Assembly: GCA_022457155.1 (NCBI GenBank)
Contig: JAJGOT010000049.1
Location: 197,501 to 261,500 of the forward strand
Direction of reading: 5' to 3'
Origin: Cladopsammia gracilis
Lineage: Eukaryota; Cnidaria; Anthozoa; Scleractinia; Dendrophylliidae
DNA length: 64,000 nt
In this document: positions 51,319 through 61,175 of the stretch, piece after piece
Numbering within the stretch: the first letter of the stretch is position 1
How the letters are laid out: each line of letters opens with the position of its first letter
Made by a program: the position numbers and the translations under genes
Notes under the pieces: model-generated
Database searches by the model: none
What the model saw: the letters and a program-made list of their open reading frames with translations, nothing else
What the model was told of the DNA's origin: nothing

Positions 51319-52469
51319 ATGAATCTTGAAGGGGAGCCTTCGGCATCTTCTGCTCCTTCTTCCGATCCTTCTTCCCAGCCAGGGGAAAGAGCTACTGACC
51401 CAGTAGTAAACCAGGTATTTTCTTTGTTCAAAGACTACCTTAAAGACCATCTTGAAACCAAGACCAAAGAGATTGAGCAGAAAACTAAGATCGACAAGGA
51501 GGTGGTCCAGTTAAAGTTTAAAGGAAATCAAAAGCAGTTCGAGCTCAATGCTGAGATTGATTCCATCTTAGAGATCATTGAAACGGAAAGCCAGCGAGCC
51601 CATCCAAATCAAGAGCGTATCCAGAAGCTTGCAAAGGACGGCAGGCTGGTTATTTGTAAGAGGCAGAAGCTGATTAAGATTGCCGATAAAAGCAAAGATG
51701 GATGGCAGGTTGTTGCCGAATACGAGTCGGACGAGCTTGCGTCAGGATCAGACGACGAGAAGCGCCTCAAGAAAGCGCGGGAAGCGGCTGGTCGCAAACG
51801 CCGTCAGAAAGAGCAGGCTGGCTGTGATCGGGCGAAGAAACTGCGACTTGGTGCTAGTGCTGACAATCAGCTTTTTCGCGGTAAAGCTTTATTTATTTAT
51901 TCAATGCCTCGTTTACTTTGTGAGTCGTCTTAGTTTGGATTCGCTTGCGTATCCTACCATACTTCTTGTCTGTTTTATTGTTCACGGGAATTTAAGTGTA
52001 AAATTATTTACGTTCGGTTGAGCGTAGCGAATTAGAACGTAAATGTATTTTCCGCTGGTATTCCAGTTAATTAGTTCTGTTTATTCTGTCACGCTTTATG
52101 TCGCACGTTCCTTGCGTTCCATCGCATTAACCTGTGATTGGTTAGCTTCAGATATTTATATTTTCTTTGACCGTTGTATTTCCACTCACGCTTGCGATCC
52201 ACGCAGTTTATACGTCGCTACATAACCCTCCCACCCACCCAGCTTACTGCGTTCTTTTGTTATTTTTCGTTGTAGGCCGTAGAGATGTTGCTTATGACGG
52301 CTTCAAATGCTTCAAATGTGGGAAACATGGCCACTGGGCCAAAGATTGCCGTTCTGCCTGTTGGTCAGGAAACTACAGTTACCAGTCCTACTCTCGCAAC
52401 TCCTTCCCAGGGCCTTCCTACAACAAGCCAGCAGGATTCCAGTCAAACCAGTCATTTAGCAAGTATTGA
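51319..52469 (+). CDS. YR-element gag, two exons
   Basis: Exon 1 is 51319-51880 (starts MNLEGEPSASSAPSSD, then a charged coiled-coil region, ending in a Lys/Arg-rich stretch). Exon 2 is 52276-52469 and carries the zinc knuckle CFKCGKHGHWAKDC. Donor CGCG|GTAAAG and acceptor TTTTCGTTGTAG|GCCG are strong and phase-compatible (phase 1). Without splicing, exon 1 reads to a stop at 51931-51933 and lacks the zinc knuckle. The product would be about 251 residues and would bind and package the element RNA. Confidence 0.75.
51933..52040 (+). repeat. Split direct repeat B1
   Basis: From GTTTGGATTCGCTTGCG to TTAGAACGT; matches B2 at 56427-56534 with one G/A difference. Confidence 0.9.
52044..52223 (+). 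repeat. Split direct repeat A2
   Basis: Second copy of A1, joined to B1 through AAA. Confidence 0.92.
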
Positions 52470-54381
52470 GGAAGACTTAGTGCAGGTACAAGGGATTGTA
52501 GAACAGTTTGAAGTGGAAAGCGGTTGTTCTTTAAGTGTAAAGGGTAATTTGAGGGCTCACGTTGATTTTTGGAAATCTATAGGCGCGCCTGATTTCATTC
52601 TATCGATTATTGGAAACGGTTATCAGTTACCATTTGCTAGTTCCCCTGAACCTGTAAAGTTAAAAAATAACAAGTCTGCTAGACTTAATGCCGATTTTGT
52701 GGACCAAGCCGTCAGTGAGCTTGTGCTTTCTGGCCGTGTTCGGGAGGTTTCTCAACAACCCTTTGTAGTTAACCCGTTATCAGTGTCAATTCAGCCATGT
52801 GGGAAAAAGAGGCTAATTCTAGACTTGCGTCACGTGAACAAGTGTCTAGTTAAGCAAAGGGTTAAGTACGAGGATTGGAAGGTCGCTCTCGCTTATTTTA
52901 CAAAGGACTCGTTCATGTTTTCCTTCGACTTAAAAAGCGGGTATCACCATGTTGATATTTCACAGGAACACCAAACTTTCCTGGGGTTTTCCTGGCGAGC
53001 ATCTGATTCCGGGGATGAATTGTTTTATGTTTTTACCGTCCTCCCGTTTGGGTTGTCCACTGCCCCTTATGTATTTACAAAACTCTTAAAACCCTTAGAG
53101 AAAAATTGGAGGTTACAAGGGGTGTGCATTGCCATTTTTCTGGATGATGGTTGGGCCACAGTTCAAGATAGACAAGTCTGTAGCAGTACGGCGCAGGCTG
53201 TAAGGAAAGATTTGTCCAGTGCGGGGTTTATAACCAACGACGAAAAATCGGTATGGGAACCAACCCAGATTTTGAACTGGCTAGGTATCACTTGGAATTC
53301 GGTTCTAGGAATTTTGAAAATTATGGACAGAAGGATCACAAAGATTTTATACACCATTGATCAAATTATCGACGCGGATTTTATGGCTTCTGCGAGAAGA
53401 TTAGCTTCGTTTACGGGTCAAATTATTTCTACTGGTCCTGTGGTGGGTAACATTGCTAGAATTATGACCAGGCATTGTGTCATGTCTACGTTGTGTTGTG
53501 ACCAATGGGATTTAGAATTTTGCCTTGACGATTACTGCCAGGAAGAATTCTTCTTTTGGAAAAATAATGTCAAACGTATTAACAGTAGAGATTGTTTTAT
53601 GAGCACGTGTCCTAGCCATTTTGTTTATTCTGATGCCAGCGCTACCGGTTGTGGCTCTGTTATTGGATTTAATAATGAATACGTGTGCCATAAAATGTGG
53701 ACAGAGTTTGAAAGCTCGCAGAGCTCTACATGGAGGGAACTGTATGCAATCGAATTTTCCTTGCAATCATTTGCTCCAGTGCTTAGAGGGTCACATATCA
53801 AATGGTTTACTGATAATCAAGCCGCTGCGAGAATCGTCGAAGTAGGCAGTATGAAATTAGATTTACACAGAATGGCAAGAAATATTTTCAATACTTGCAT
53901 TCAGTCAGGGATCTACTTAGAGGTTCAGTGGATTCCCCGTACTTTAAATCAACAGGCCGATTATATAAGCCGACTGCTGGATACCGATGATTGGCAGATT
54001 ACCGACGATTTGTTTTTGTCTCTGGATGCTCGCTGGGGACCGCATACTGTTGATTGTTTCGCTAATTATTATAACCATAAGCTGCCCAGATTCTTTTCTC
54101 GGTTTTGGAATCCCAATACCGCTGGAGTTGATTTTTTCATTCAACCTCTCAGGGCAGAGAACTGTTGGGTGGTCCCGCCTGTTTCTATCGTTCCGAGGGT
54201 ACTACATTACATGAAGTGTCAAAAGGCTGTTGGGACTGTCGTTGTACCGTTTTGGCCTTCCGCTCATTTTTGGCCTTTAGTAACAAATAAGTATCTCAAG
54301 TATGTATCCGATTACAGCATGCATATATGCATGTTGGGAACCAGTCCCTCCTCCATGGTAGGAATCCCAATTCCCTTTTAG
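52285..54381 (+). CDS. YR-element reverse transcriptase, RNase H and methylase-like region
   Basis: Open frame of 698 codons overlapping gag exon 2 in a different frame. Similarity to DIRS-type RT starts near residue 60. RT motifs: KKRLILDLRHVNKCL, FSFDLKSGYHHVDI, VLPFGLSTAPYVFTKLL and the catalytic IFLDDGW. RNase H: VYSDASATGCGSVIG, then WRELYAIEFSL and WFTDNQAAARI. The C-terminal block (WGPHTVDCFANYYN, later VVPFWPSAHFWP) is the conserved DIRS region after RNase H. Near the end, ATG|GTAGGA at 54355-54363 could be a splice donor in phase 0. The extreme N-terminus (about residues 1-58) shadows the gag zinc knuckle and may not be coding. Confidence 0.9.
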   Translation: MLLMTASNASNVGNMATGPKIAVLPVGQETTVTSPTLATPSQGLPTTSQQDSSQTSHLASIEEDLVQVQGIVEQFEVESGCSLSVKGNLRAHVDFWKSIGAPDFILSIIGNGYQLPFASSPEPVKLKNNKSARLNADFVDQAVSELVLSGRVREVSQQPFVVNPLSVSIQPCGKKRLILDLRHVNKCLVKQRVKYEDWKVALAYFTKDSFMFSFDLKSGYHHVDISQEHQTFLGFSWRASDSGDELFYVFTVLPFGLSTAPYVFTKLLKPLEKNWRLQGVCIAIFLDDGWATVQDRQVCSSTAQAVRKDLSSAGFITNDEKSVWEPTQILNWLGITWNSVLGILKIMDRRITKILYTIDQIIDADFMASARRLASFTGQIISTGPVVGNIARIMTRHCVMSTLCCDQWDLEFCLDDYCQEEFFFWKNNVKRINSRDCFMSTCPSHFVYSDASATGCGSVIGFNNEYVCHKMWTEFESSQSSTWRELYAIEFSLQSFAPVLRGSHIKWFTDNQAAARIVEVGSMKLDLHRMARNIFNTCIQSGIYLEVQWIPRTLNQQADYISRLLDTDDWQITDDLFLSLDARWGPHTVDCFANYYNHKLPRFFSRFWNPNTAGVDFFIQPLRAENCWVVPPVSIVPRVLHYMKCQKAVGTVVVPFWPSAHFWPLVTNKYLKYVSDYSMHICMLGTSPSSMVGIPIPF

Positions 54382-54599
54382 GATCCGAGCACTTTAAGGG
54401 TTACATCATTGCTCTTAGGATGGAATTTGTTGACTAGCCATTCCTCTTGTTTGTTTATCACTTAAACAAGTAGGCACCGGCCACACACTGTGAGTGATTA
54501 CACCTATACAATTGAGATATTATGTTAAGCATGCGTGTTTTCTTTTTCACGGTGATAATAGTTACTGTACCTTGTATTTTATTGTTTGGACGTTAGCTT

Positions 54600-55140
54600 T
54601 ACCGTTAGTCTGACTGCACCCCATTGGATGTGCGGGGGATGTCAAGTTTTCTGACCTTGTGGGCACTGGCCCTTTTTGGAACGGAGCATTATTACCGTTG
54701 TTTTAGTTAGGTGACCGCACCTGTCCTTGTTATTGTTTAGGCGCTTGCCATACCGTAAGTCGTATGTATCCGATTGAATGTGCGGGGTGTTCAGAGTTCC
54801 TGACCTTGTGGGCACAGGCCCCATTGAGAAATGGCATTGCTAGCGTTGCTTCGGCTGGGTGACCGAGTGTCATTGATAATGCTTTGGCGCTTGCCTTATC
54901 CGACGGTGACTGCAACCGATTGAATCATGTGTGGGTTAAGTAGCGTTCTGACCTGATGGGCACTGGCCTTGTTGTAACGGTACAAAGCTAGCCATACTAT
55001 GGGTGGCTACAACTTTTGCCTTATCAGAGGGTGACTGCAACCGATTGAATCATGTGCGGACTAAGTAGCGTTCTAACCTAATGGGCACTGGCCTTGTTGA
55101 AGGATACAAAGCCAGCCATGCTATGGGTGGCTGTAACTTT
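54600..55140 (+). repeat. Degenerate tandem repeats between RT and recombinase, about 4 units
   Basis: GACCTTGTGGGCACTGGCC-type words recur at about 54651, 54803, 54951 and 55076, each followed by similar sequence with TGACTGCAACCGATTGAAT or its variants. Spacing shrinks from about 150 to 125 bp. Non-coding, within the predicted second intron. Confidence 0.75.
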
Positions 55141-55238
55141 TTGCTTGCCCCACTTAGAAGCGAGTAATCTTCTGTTTATGGTCTTCACGAGCCTAGCACC
55201 CTTCTTTTACTTTTGAGTGTTTTGCTTTGTCATTTCAG

Positions 55239-56252
55239 ATACTTACTTCAAGCAGAGCTTGGGAGCCTCTCCTGTGCTCTTCGTCATTGAGCTTCGATCA
55301 GATTGTAAGGGTGATGGCACAGTCTCGATCGAATTCTACCGCTAAAGCCTACCTCCGGGTTATTAAGAAGTTTCTAGAGTGGTGCGGAACCAGGAAACTA
55401 AGCGTTCAACTGCCGTTTTCAGTTAGCACAGTGTCTCTTTATTTATTTGATGTCCATCAGTCTTGTGCGTCCAGTGCATCCATGATCCAAACTCATGCGG
55501 CACTTAAATGGTTTCACTCGTTCGTTCCTAGCCTCGATCGTAATCCTCTTGATAGTGAATTTTGTAAGAATATTATTGAATCAGCAAAACGCACCAAGGC
55601 TAAACCAGTTGTCAAGAAGAAGCCTTTTTCCCCTCATATAATTAGGGCTATTCTTGATTCTTATAACAAGGAGGATGCTAATTTGAAAGACCTTCGGGTA
55701 GCTGCGTTATGTTCGTTAGCCTTCGCCGGTTTTTTCCGATATAATGAGTTATGTAATATTGCTCCAAACCATATTGAATTTTATAGTGAGTACATAAAGA
55801 TTTTTGTGCCTCAGAGTAAGACCGATGTTTATAGGGAGGGTAATTATGTTTATATCAGTTCATCAGGAACGCGATATTGTCCCGTTAGTGTTATTAGAAG
55901 ATATATGGCGTTCGCTGGTATGGATGCTAATAGTAATCTCCCTTTGTTCCGACCCCTTGTTTTTCACAAGAGCACCGCTAGTTACACCCTTAGGAGTGGG
56001 AAAATCTCTTATACGTCGTGTAGGGAAATTCTTAGGAATGCACTAAAACAACTGGGTTTTAACCCGGATGACTACGGTCTCCATAGCTTAAGGTCCGGGG
56101 GGATAACATCCGTTGTTCGTAACAGTTGTAACTCGGTTTCGGAAAGGCTCTTGAAATTACATGGCAGATGGAAGACGGACGCTGCCAAAGATATGTATGT
56201 CGAGGAAAGCCTCGGTAACAGGCTACAAGTAACAAAGTATTTAGGACTCTAA
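55239..56252 (+). CDS. Tyrosine recombinase of the YR element
   Basis: The frame is open from 55227. It has a strong splice acceptor (GCTTTGTCATTTCAG, ending 55238) and an internal ATG at 55314. The core-binding part lies at about residues 25-110. The catalytic domain has the first Arg in FAGFFRYNELCN, HSLRSGG (HxxR) and HGRWKTDAAKDMY with the nucleophilic Tyr. It would insert a circular DNA copy by site-specific recombination, which explains the lack of target duplication. If 54357 is joined to 55239, RT and recombinase share one frame. Confidence 0.9.
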   Translation: MLTSSRAWEPLLCSSSLSFDQIVRVMAQSRSNSTAKAYLRVIKKFLEWCGTRKLSVQLPFSVSTVSLYLFDVHQSCASSASMIQTHAALKWFHSFVPSLDRNPLDSEFCKNIIESAKRTKAKPVVKKKPFSPHIIRAILDSYNKEDANLKDLRVAALCSLAFAGFFRYNELCNIAPNHIEFYSEYIKIFVPQSKTDVYREGNYVYISSSGTRYCPVSVIRRYMAFAGMDANSNLPLFRPLVFHKSTASYTLRSGKISYTSCREILRNALKQLGFNPDDYGLHSLRSGGITSVVRNSCNSVSERLLKLHGRWKTDAAKDMYVEESLGNRLQVTKYLGL

Positions 56253-56331
56253 TCTTGTTATGCGATTAGTTCTGATATTTGTAACAGTAAGTTATACCGA
56301 TATGTAAGCATTTAAGTTCATAATAACCTTA

Positions 56332-56366
<35 letters not shown>

Positions 56367-56426
56367 GTAAGAAGTTCTTTTGTTTCTTTTCTGCAGTTGT
56401 AAAATGCTTTGATAATGTATTAAACT

Positions 56427-56534
56427 GTTTGGATTCGCTTGCGTATCCTACCATACTTCTTGTCTGTTTTATTGTTCACGGGAATTTAAGTGTAAAATTA
56501 TTTACGTTCGGTTGAGCGTAGCAAATTAGAACGT
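56427..56534 (+). repeat. Split direct repeat B2 (right end)
   Basis: Right end of the element, copy of B1. An A-run of about 27 (56336-56362) lies between the recombinase stop and B2. Confidence 0.9.
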
Positions 56535-56537
56535 AAA

Positions 56538-57770
56538 GATTTTATGTACAAGGCAATAATGTCATTTTATTCCGCGAGACATTTAGTTATTGAAGCAACG
56601 GATGAACAGGGATGAAGTTCACTTTACAGTAGAACAGAAAGTGGAGTCTTGCTAAATAAAGAACGTAAAGGCTACGGTATGAAGGCTTTAAAATTCATTT
56701 GCCGGTGACTGCAGAAGTGGTTAGAACTAGTGGAGGCTCATCAACGGTTTTTGACTGTGAAATGAGTGCTTGTAAGTGAATGTTATAAATAGCATTGTTG
56801 TGATCATCTACTGGTGCATTTGTAGGACATAAATAGGAAATATTCATAGGATAATTTTTTCTTTTGATTTTACATTAAGAACTCTTCGATTTAAAATGGC
56901 AATATCATGTTTAGTATGTTTTCCCTTTCTCATGCGATTAAGTAGCTCTGCAATTTTTTGGCATCTTTTTGTCTCATTATTTCTAAATTCAAACATGGTT
57001 GAAACTGGAAAAGGTCTCCAACACATTATGCTGATTCCACCAAATAGCTCTCTGGTTCCCATTACTTGTTGTAATCATAAATTAAGAAAATTGAACATAC
57101 CACTTCCAACCATGGAGATTTCATCAACAAATACCGTATCTTTAGTTTTTTCAGTTGTGTCTTAATAGTATTAAGTCTGTCAGGTTGTAGTGCACAGTAG
57201 TGAAAACCTCTATTTGACTGATGAGTGCTTCATATGGCAATGATTCAATATTCCAAAACCGAAGGAACAAAAGCCAAATCCATACTCTTGCATAATCAAG
57301 CCGAAAGTTTTTTTTAGTTAGCTTTATCGGCAAACTCTTACCTTTCTAACATACTATTACATAATCATGACACCTCAACATTTAATACCCATTTAAAATT
57401 GAAATAACTCTTTCATAAATCAAACCGTAATAGCAATGATTCAGTATTCCAATGACTACTAAAAAAAGGGACATTAACGTTAATTGTGCGCAAAAGTAAA
57501 TCCATTGTATAATGCAATCAAATTAGGCCCTCCACATATGTCGAATCTAATATAAATGAGCAACAACAACATATTTTGCCAGGAGCCATAGTCACCGAAA
57601 GAAACCGTGAGCGTCGGCCCCACGCATGCAAAGCCATATTAAAGACGTCTTGAACTATTTTTCGCAGAAATTGCGCCACCATTGACGCAATGAGAGCGCC
57701 GGCACCTACTACCTTATAATATTTGGCGAGAATACTTCGTATTTAGATGCAACCGTTCCAGTTTCTTTGC
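56538..57770. other. Intergenic, no recognised gene
   Basis: Unique AT-rich sequence. A short stretch near 57525-57560 (CATATGTCGAATCTAATATAA) faintly resembles the Harbinger-type palindrome at 44.7 kb. Confidence 0.4.
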
Positions 57771-57771
57771 A

Positions 57772-58258
57772 ATTTGGTTGGACCACATTTAGTACAACAA
57801 GACACAAATATGCGACAAGAGAGGCATGAAAATAGGAGGGTTGTCCAATACACACAAACAGACTCCAATGGACTGAATGGTTCATCGGTTAGTACCAATT
57901 GGTAAAACTCGTCTTGTCGCGGCATTACGTACGAATGTACTATTGGTGGACCGATGGACGGAGCGTTTTATCAGTTGGTATACCACTGGTGAGTCGCATC
58001 TCATGGTACCAATGGTACTATATATTGGACATGACTGGAAAGTAGAACGCTTTTTATTTCCAATTTGACGGCCTTGTCTGATAAATGACCACAACTGGCT
58101 TCTCATTGGCTAAAATTAATTGCCGACTCGCTTAAGCTACCTGCTTTCGTGCCATAAATTTAACGAGAGTTCAATTCAATTGAGCTGACTCGCTTTAATA
58201 ACTTTAAGCGAGTTGAAAAGCAACTCTTTTCAAGAAATTTCTGGTTGTCACTCGCTAA
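57772..58258 (+). repeat. Dispersed/tandem repeat, copy 1 (with about 200-bp insertion)
   Basis: Begins GTACAACAAGACACAAATATG and contains GACCACAACTGGCTTCTCATTGG and TAATTGCCGACTCGCTTAAG. Compared with copy 2, about 200 bp (57838-58041) are inserted after GAGGCATGAAAATA. Confidence 0.75.
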
Positions 58259-58261
58259 TCG

Positions 58262-58642
58262 ACCGCATCTAGTACAACAAGACGCAAATATGCGACGAGA
58301 GAGGCATGAAAATAGAACGCGTGCTTTATTTCCGATTTGACAGCCTTGTCGGATAAATGACCACAACTGGCTTCTCATTGGCTAAAATTAATTGCCGACC
58401 CGCTTAAGATACCTGCTTTCCTGCCTTAAATTTAAGCAACTTTTAACGAGATGTCCGGTTGTCACTCGCTAAGCGACTTCACTTTAATATATTTTAAAAC
58501 ATCGATCATTCATATATTCCATAGGGCCCGGTCTGTTAAATGTTGTTTGATGTTTAATATTTTTCTTGTAATTTATTCAGATGTGGATCGGCTGAAATAT
58601 CTCAGTCTGTTTTCCGTTTTTCGATTAGTGGTACGTCTGTTA
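58262..58642 (+). repeat. Repeat copy 2, interrupted by a TIR element
   Basis: Same unit as copy 1, extending into CATCGATCATTCATATATTC and beyond. It is split at about 58643 by the element below and resumes near 59731-59890. Confidence 0.75.
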
Positions 58643-59730
58643 GCGTTAAGTGGCAGTCCCGCTAAAAGCGGTCAGCTCGATTTCGAGACCAAAAATAGTT
58701 TTCCTTTATTTTTTGCTGGTCAAAAGGCTTTGGTACACATGTTTGAAATACACAATTTTTTTTTTTTCAAATTCTTTATTTTCGCCCTGCTACAAGCAAG
58801 AAACGAATTCAGGCCGTCTCGGCCCTTTCGACGGTACTATAAGAAGCAAAGGCTGACAACTGCGTAGAAAAAGTAACGCAACAATGGCATGATTGAGACC
58901 AAACCGAAATTTTAAATGCAACTGCGGAAAGGTATTTCACCGTTATTGCGGATCGTCAGCACAGTGTAGCAAGAAGTTCGAGTATCTAACCTGACTGAGT
59001 TAGCACTTTCAATAATGTCCTCTTGGTTTTAAACTCCGGATATGACCTTAAGATGGTATGTCCTTCCACGTGTACAGCTTATGCCATACACAATGAACAA
59101 AATAGTTGAGAAAATCTGCCAGAGAGAACATGGCCAAACCATGTGAAAAAACTGACGCAACATAACGGATGTTTCTACGTAGCGCGCCTCTCAAAAACCA
59201 TCAATTTTAGTCTTCCGATCACCGTCGAAACCCGGGGGTGGGGGGGACTCCCATATGAAAGGGGCGGGGATGCTCGTCGTCTCGCTGAGGGTGTAAATTT
59301 TCGATTTTGCTCTCGCTTAGGGTGTTCTGGGCAAAACGCCATCATATTTTGCCGTCAAACTCTCGTTTAGGGTTGCACGCGAAGAAACATTAATATAATA
59401 CATTTGTCTGTGTTTTAAAATGGTCTCTTTTAGGGGTCAAAAAAAGCTTGAGCCACACCCAGATTGGTCTCCTTTAGGGGTTTAATTCAAAATGTCCGAC
59501 GAACATCCCCGCCCCTTTCATATGGGAGTCTCCCGCCGGTTTAGTCGAAAGGGCCGAGACGGTCTGCATTCGTTTTTGGCTTGTAGCAGGGCAAAAATAA
59601 AGAATATTAAAAAAAGAATTGCGTATTTCATACATTTGTACCAAAGCCTTTTGACCAGCAAAAAATAAAGGGAAACTATTTTTGGTCGGGAAATCGAGCG
59701 GACCGCTTTTAGCGGGACTGCCACTTACGT
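58643..59730. mobile_element. Non-autonomous element with about 190-bp inverted repeats
   Basis: TAAGTGGCAGTCCCGCTAAA at the left is mirrored at the right end. The inverted repeats continue through TTTGCTGGTCAAAAGGCTTTGG to CCGTCTCGGCCCTTTCGAC (about 58643-58842 against 59540-59730). The corresponding uninterrupted site is seen at about 60385-60405 in copy 3. No transposase; a further MITE is nested inside. Confidence 0.75.
59235..59532. mobile_element. Nested MITE, about 300 bp
   Basis: GACTCCCATATGAAAGGGGC through GGGGATG and CTCGTCG at the left pairs with CATCCCCGCCCCTTTCATAT and GGGAGTC at the right, inverted repeats of about 35 bp. The interior repeats TTTAGGG words. Confidence 0.75.
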
Positions 59731-59964
59731 GGGCTAATTAAATGCTTGTTAAAGGAAAGATTTAACACAGTTGTATGTTGTTATCGATATCGATGTGAAA
59801 TGTTTCAGAAAATGAAGCGGACATTGATTTTTGTTTTGTGGAGAGTTGAACAAAAAAATGGATGTATAAGTTAATGTTATACAGGAATGGATTATTGAGC
59901 TGACTCGCTTAACTTTAAGTTGGAAAAGCAACTCTTTTCACGAGATTTCTGGTTGTCACTCGCT

Positions 59965-60570
59965 AAGCGACCACAAGACAAGACACAAATATGCGACGAG
60001 AGAGGCATGAAAATAGAATGCGTGTTTTATTTCCAAATTGACAGCCTTGTCGGATAAATGACCACAATTGGCTTCTTATTGACTAAAATTAATTGCCGAC
60101 TCGCTTAAGCTACCTGCTTTCGTGTCTAAATTTAACGAGAGTTCAATTCAAGTGAGCTGACTCGCTTAACTTTAAGCGACTTGGAAAAGCAACTCTGTTC
60201 ACGAGATTTCCGGTTGTCACTCGCTAAGCGACTTCACTTATATTTTAAAACATCGATCATTCATGTATTCCATAGGGCTCGGTCTGTTAAATGTCGTTTG
60301 ATGTTTAATATTTTCTTGTAACGTTTTCAGATGTGGGGGGCTGAAATATCTATGTATTCCGCTTTTGTGGTACACCTGTTAGTGTTAAATGGGCTAATTA
60401 AGTAGTTGTCAATGCTTGTTAGAGATAAGATTTAACGCAGTTGTATGTTGTTATCGATATCGATGTTAAATATTTTAGAAAGTGAAGCGAACATTGATTT
60501 TTCTTTTGTGGAGAGTTGAAAAAGAAATGGCTGCATAAGTCAATGTTATACATGAATGGGTTATTTACGA
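59965..60570 (+). repeat. Repeat copy 3, uninterrupted
   Basis: Matches copy 2 on both sides of its insertion (GCGACGAGAGAGGCATGAAAA near the start, GTTATCGATATCGATGT near the end). A T-run follows at about 60588-60606. Confidence 0.75.
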
Positions 60571-60859
60571 ATATATAGTAGTTCTGTTTTTTTTTTTTTT
60601 TTTTTTATTCGAAAGTCGAGAGTTTTCTATTTCCGGTATCATGTGTTTAGTAACTATTAGAGATTAAATGGTTGTTTTTGAGTTTAAGAAATTAAGTGGT
60701 TTGTATTTGATTGCTATTTAAAGTTAATTATTGGAAAAAACTGTGAATTGATATTTTTTTGGTTTTAGGAGTGTATTGTACGTTACGAATGAAGTTGCGT
60801 GTTTTTTTTTTTTTTTTCGACTTAACTTGTGTAAATTTTATCTGTGGTTGAAACCACAG

Positions 60860-61175
60860 AAACAATAAATCCTTGATAAGAAACAATCTGTCAGGCGATG
60901 AGGTCATAGCTCTAAAATTGGATCAATCGGGCAAATCGCGGGGGGCCGATAGATTTCCGGTTGAACTTTATCGTCGCTTCTGGAGACTATTAAGTCACGA
61001 TTTACTAAATTACTCTTTTAAACACGGATCAATCTCTGACACACAACGTCAAGGAATTATCCGCCTGCTTTACAAGAGGAACAACAAGTTAGACTTGAAA
61101 AACTGGCAACCAATTTTTTCTGTTAAACACAGATTATAAAATTTGTACTAAAGTAATCAAACATGCGGGATTCCT
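60860..61175 (+). pseudogene. LINE reverse transcriptase fragment, N-terminal part
   Basis: FPVELYRRFWRLL, DTQRQGIIRLLYKRNNKLDL and KNWQPI are the L1/Tx1-like LINE motifs (SPGxDGxPxEFYxxFW, LLxKK, NWRPIS). The frame shifts by one near 61115, after which LLNTDYKICTKVIK continues the same domain. It then ends abruptly. Confidence 0.8.

Larger units (their letters stand above)
51881..52275 (+). other. Predicted gag intron carrying the B1-A2 module
   Basis: 395 bp with GT...AG borders. B1 (51933-52040), the AAA joint and A2 (52044-52223) fill 291 bp of it. Removal restores a continuous gag frame. B1-A2 is the junction sequence of the circular form and is expected to template completion of the ends during reverse transcription. 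Confidence 0.7.
51117..56537 (+). mobile_element. YR retrotransposon (DIRS order, PAT-like split direct repeats), 5.4 kb
   Basis: The order is A1 (51120-51299), gag exon 1, B1 (51933-52040), A2 (52044-52223), gag exon 2, RT-RNase H, tyrosine recombinase, B2 (56427-56534). A1 and A2 match over 180 bp, B1 and B2 over 108 bp with one difference. There is no LTR and no target duplication. AAA sits at the left junction (51117-51119), at the B1-A2 joint (52041-52043) and at the right junction (56535-56537), as expected if a circular DNA recombined at AAA. All frames are open, so the copy is young. Confidence 0.9.

Noticed and set aside
57151..58106. Short frames of 60-75 codons around 57-58 kb as genes
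   Set aside because: They fall inside repeats, differ between copies and lack motifs or splice context.
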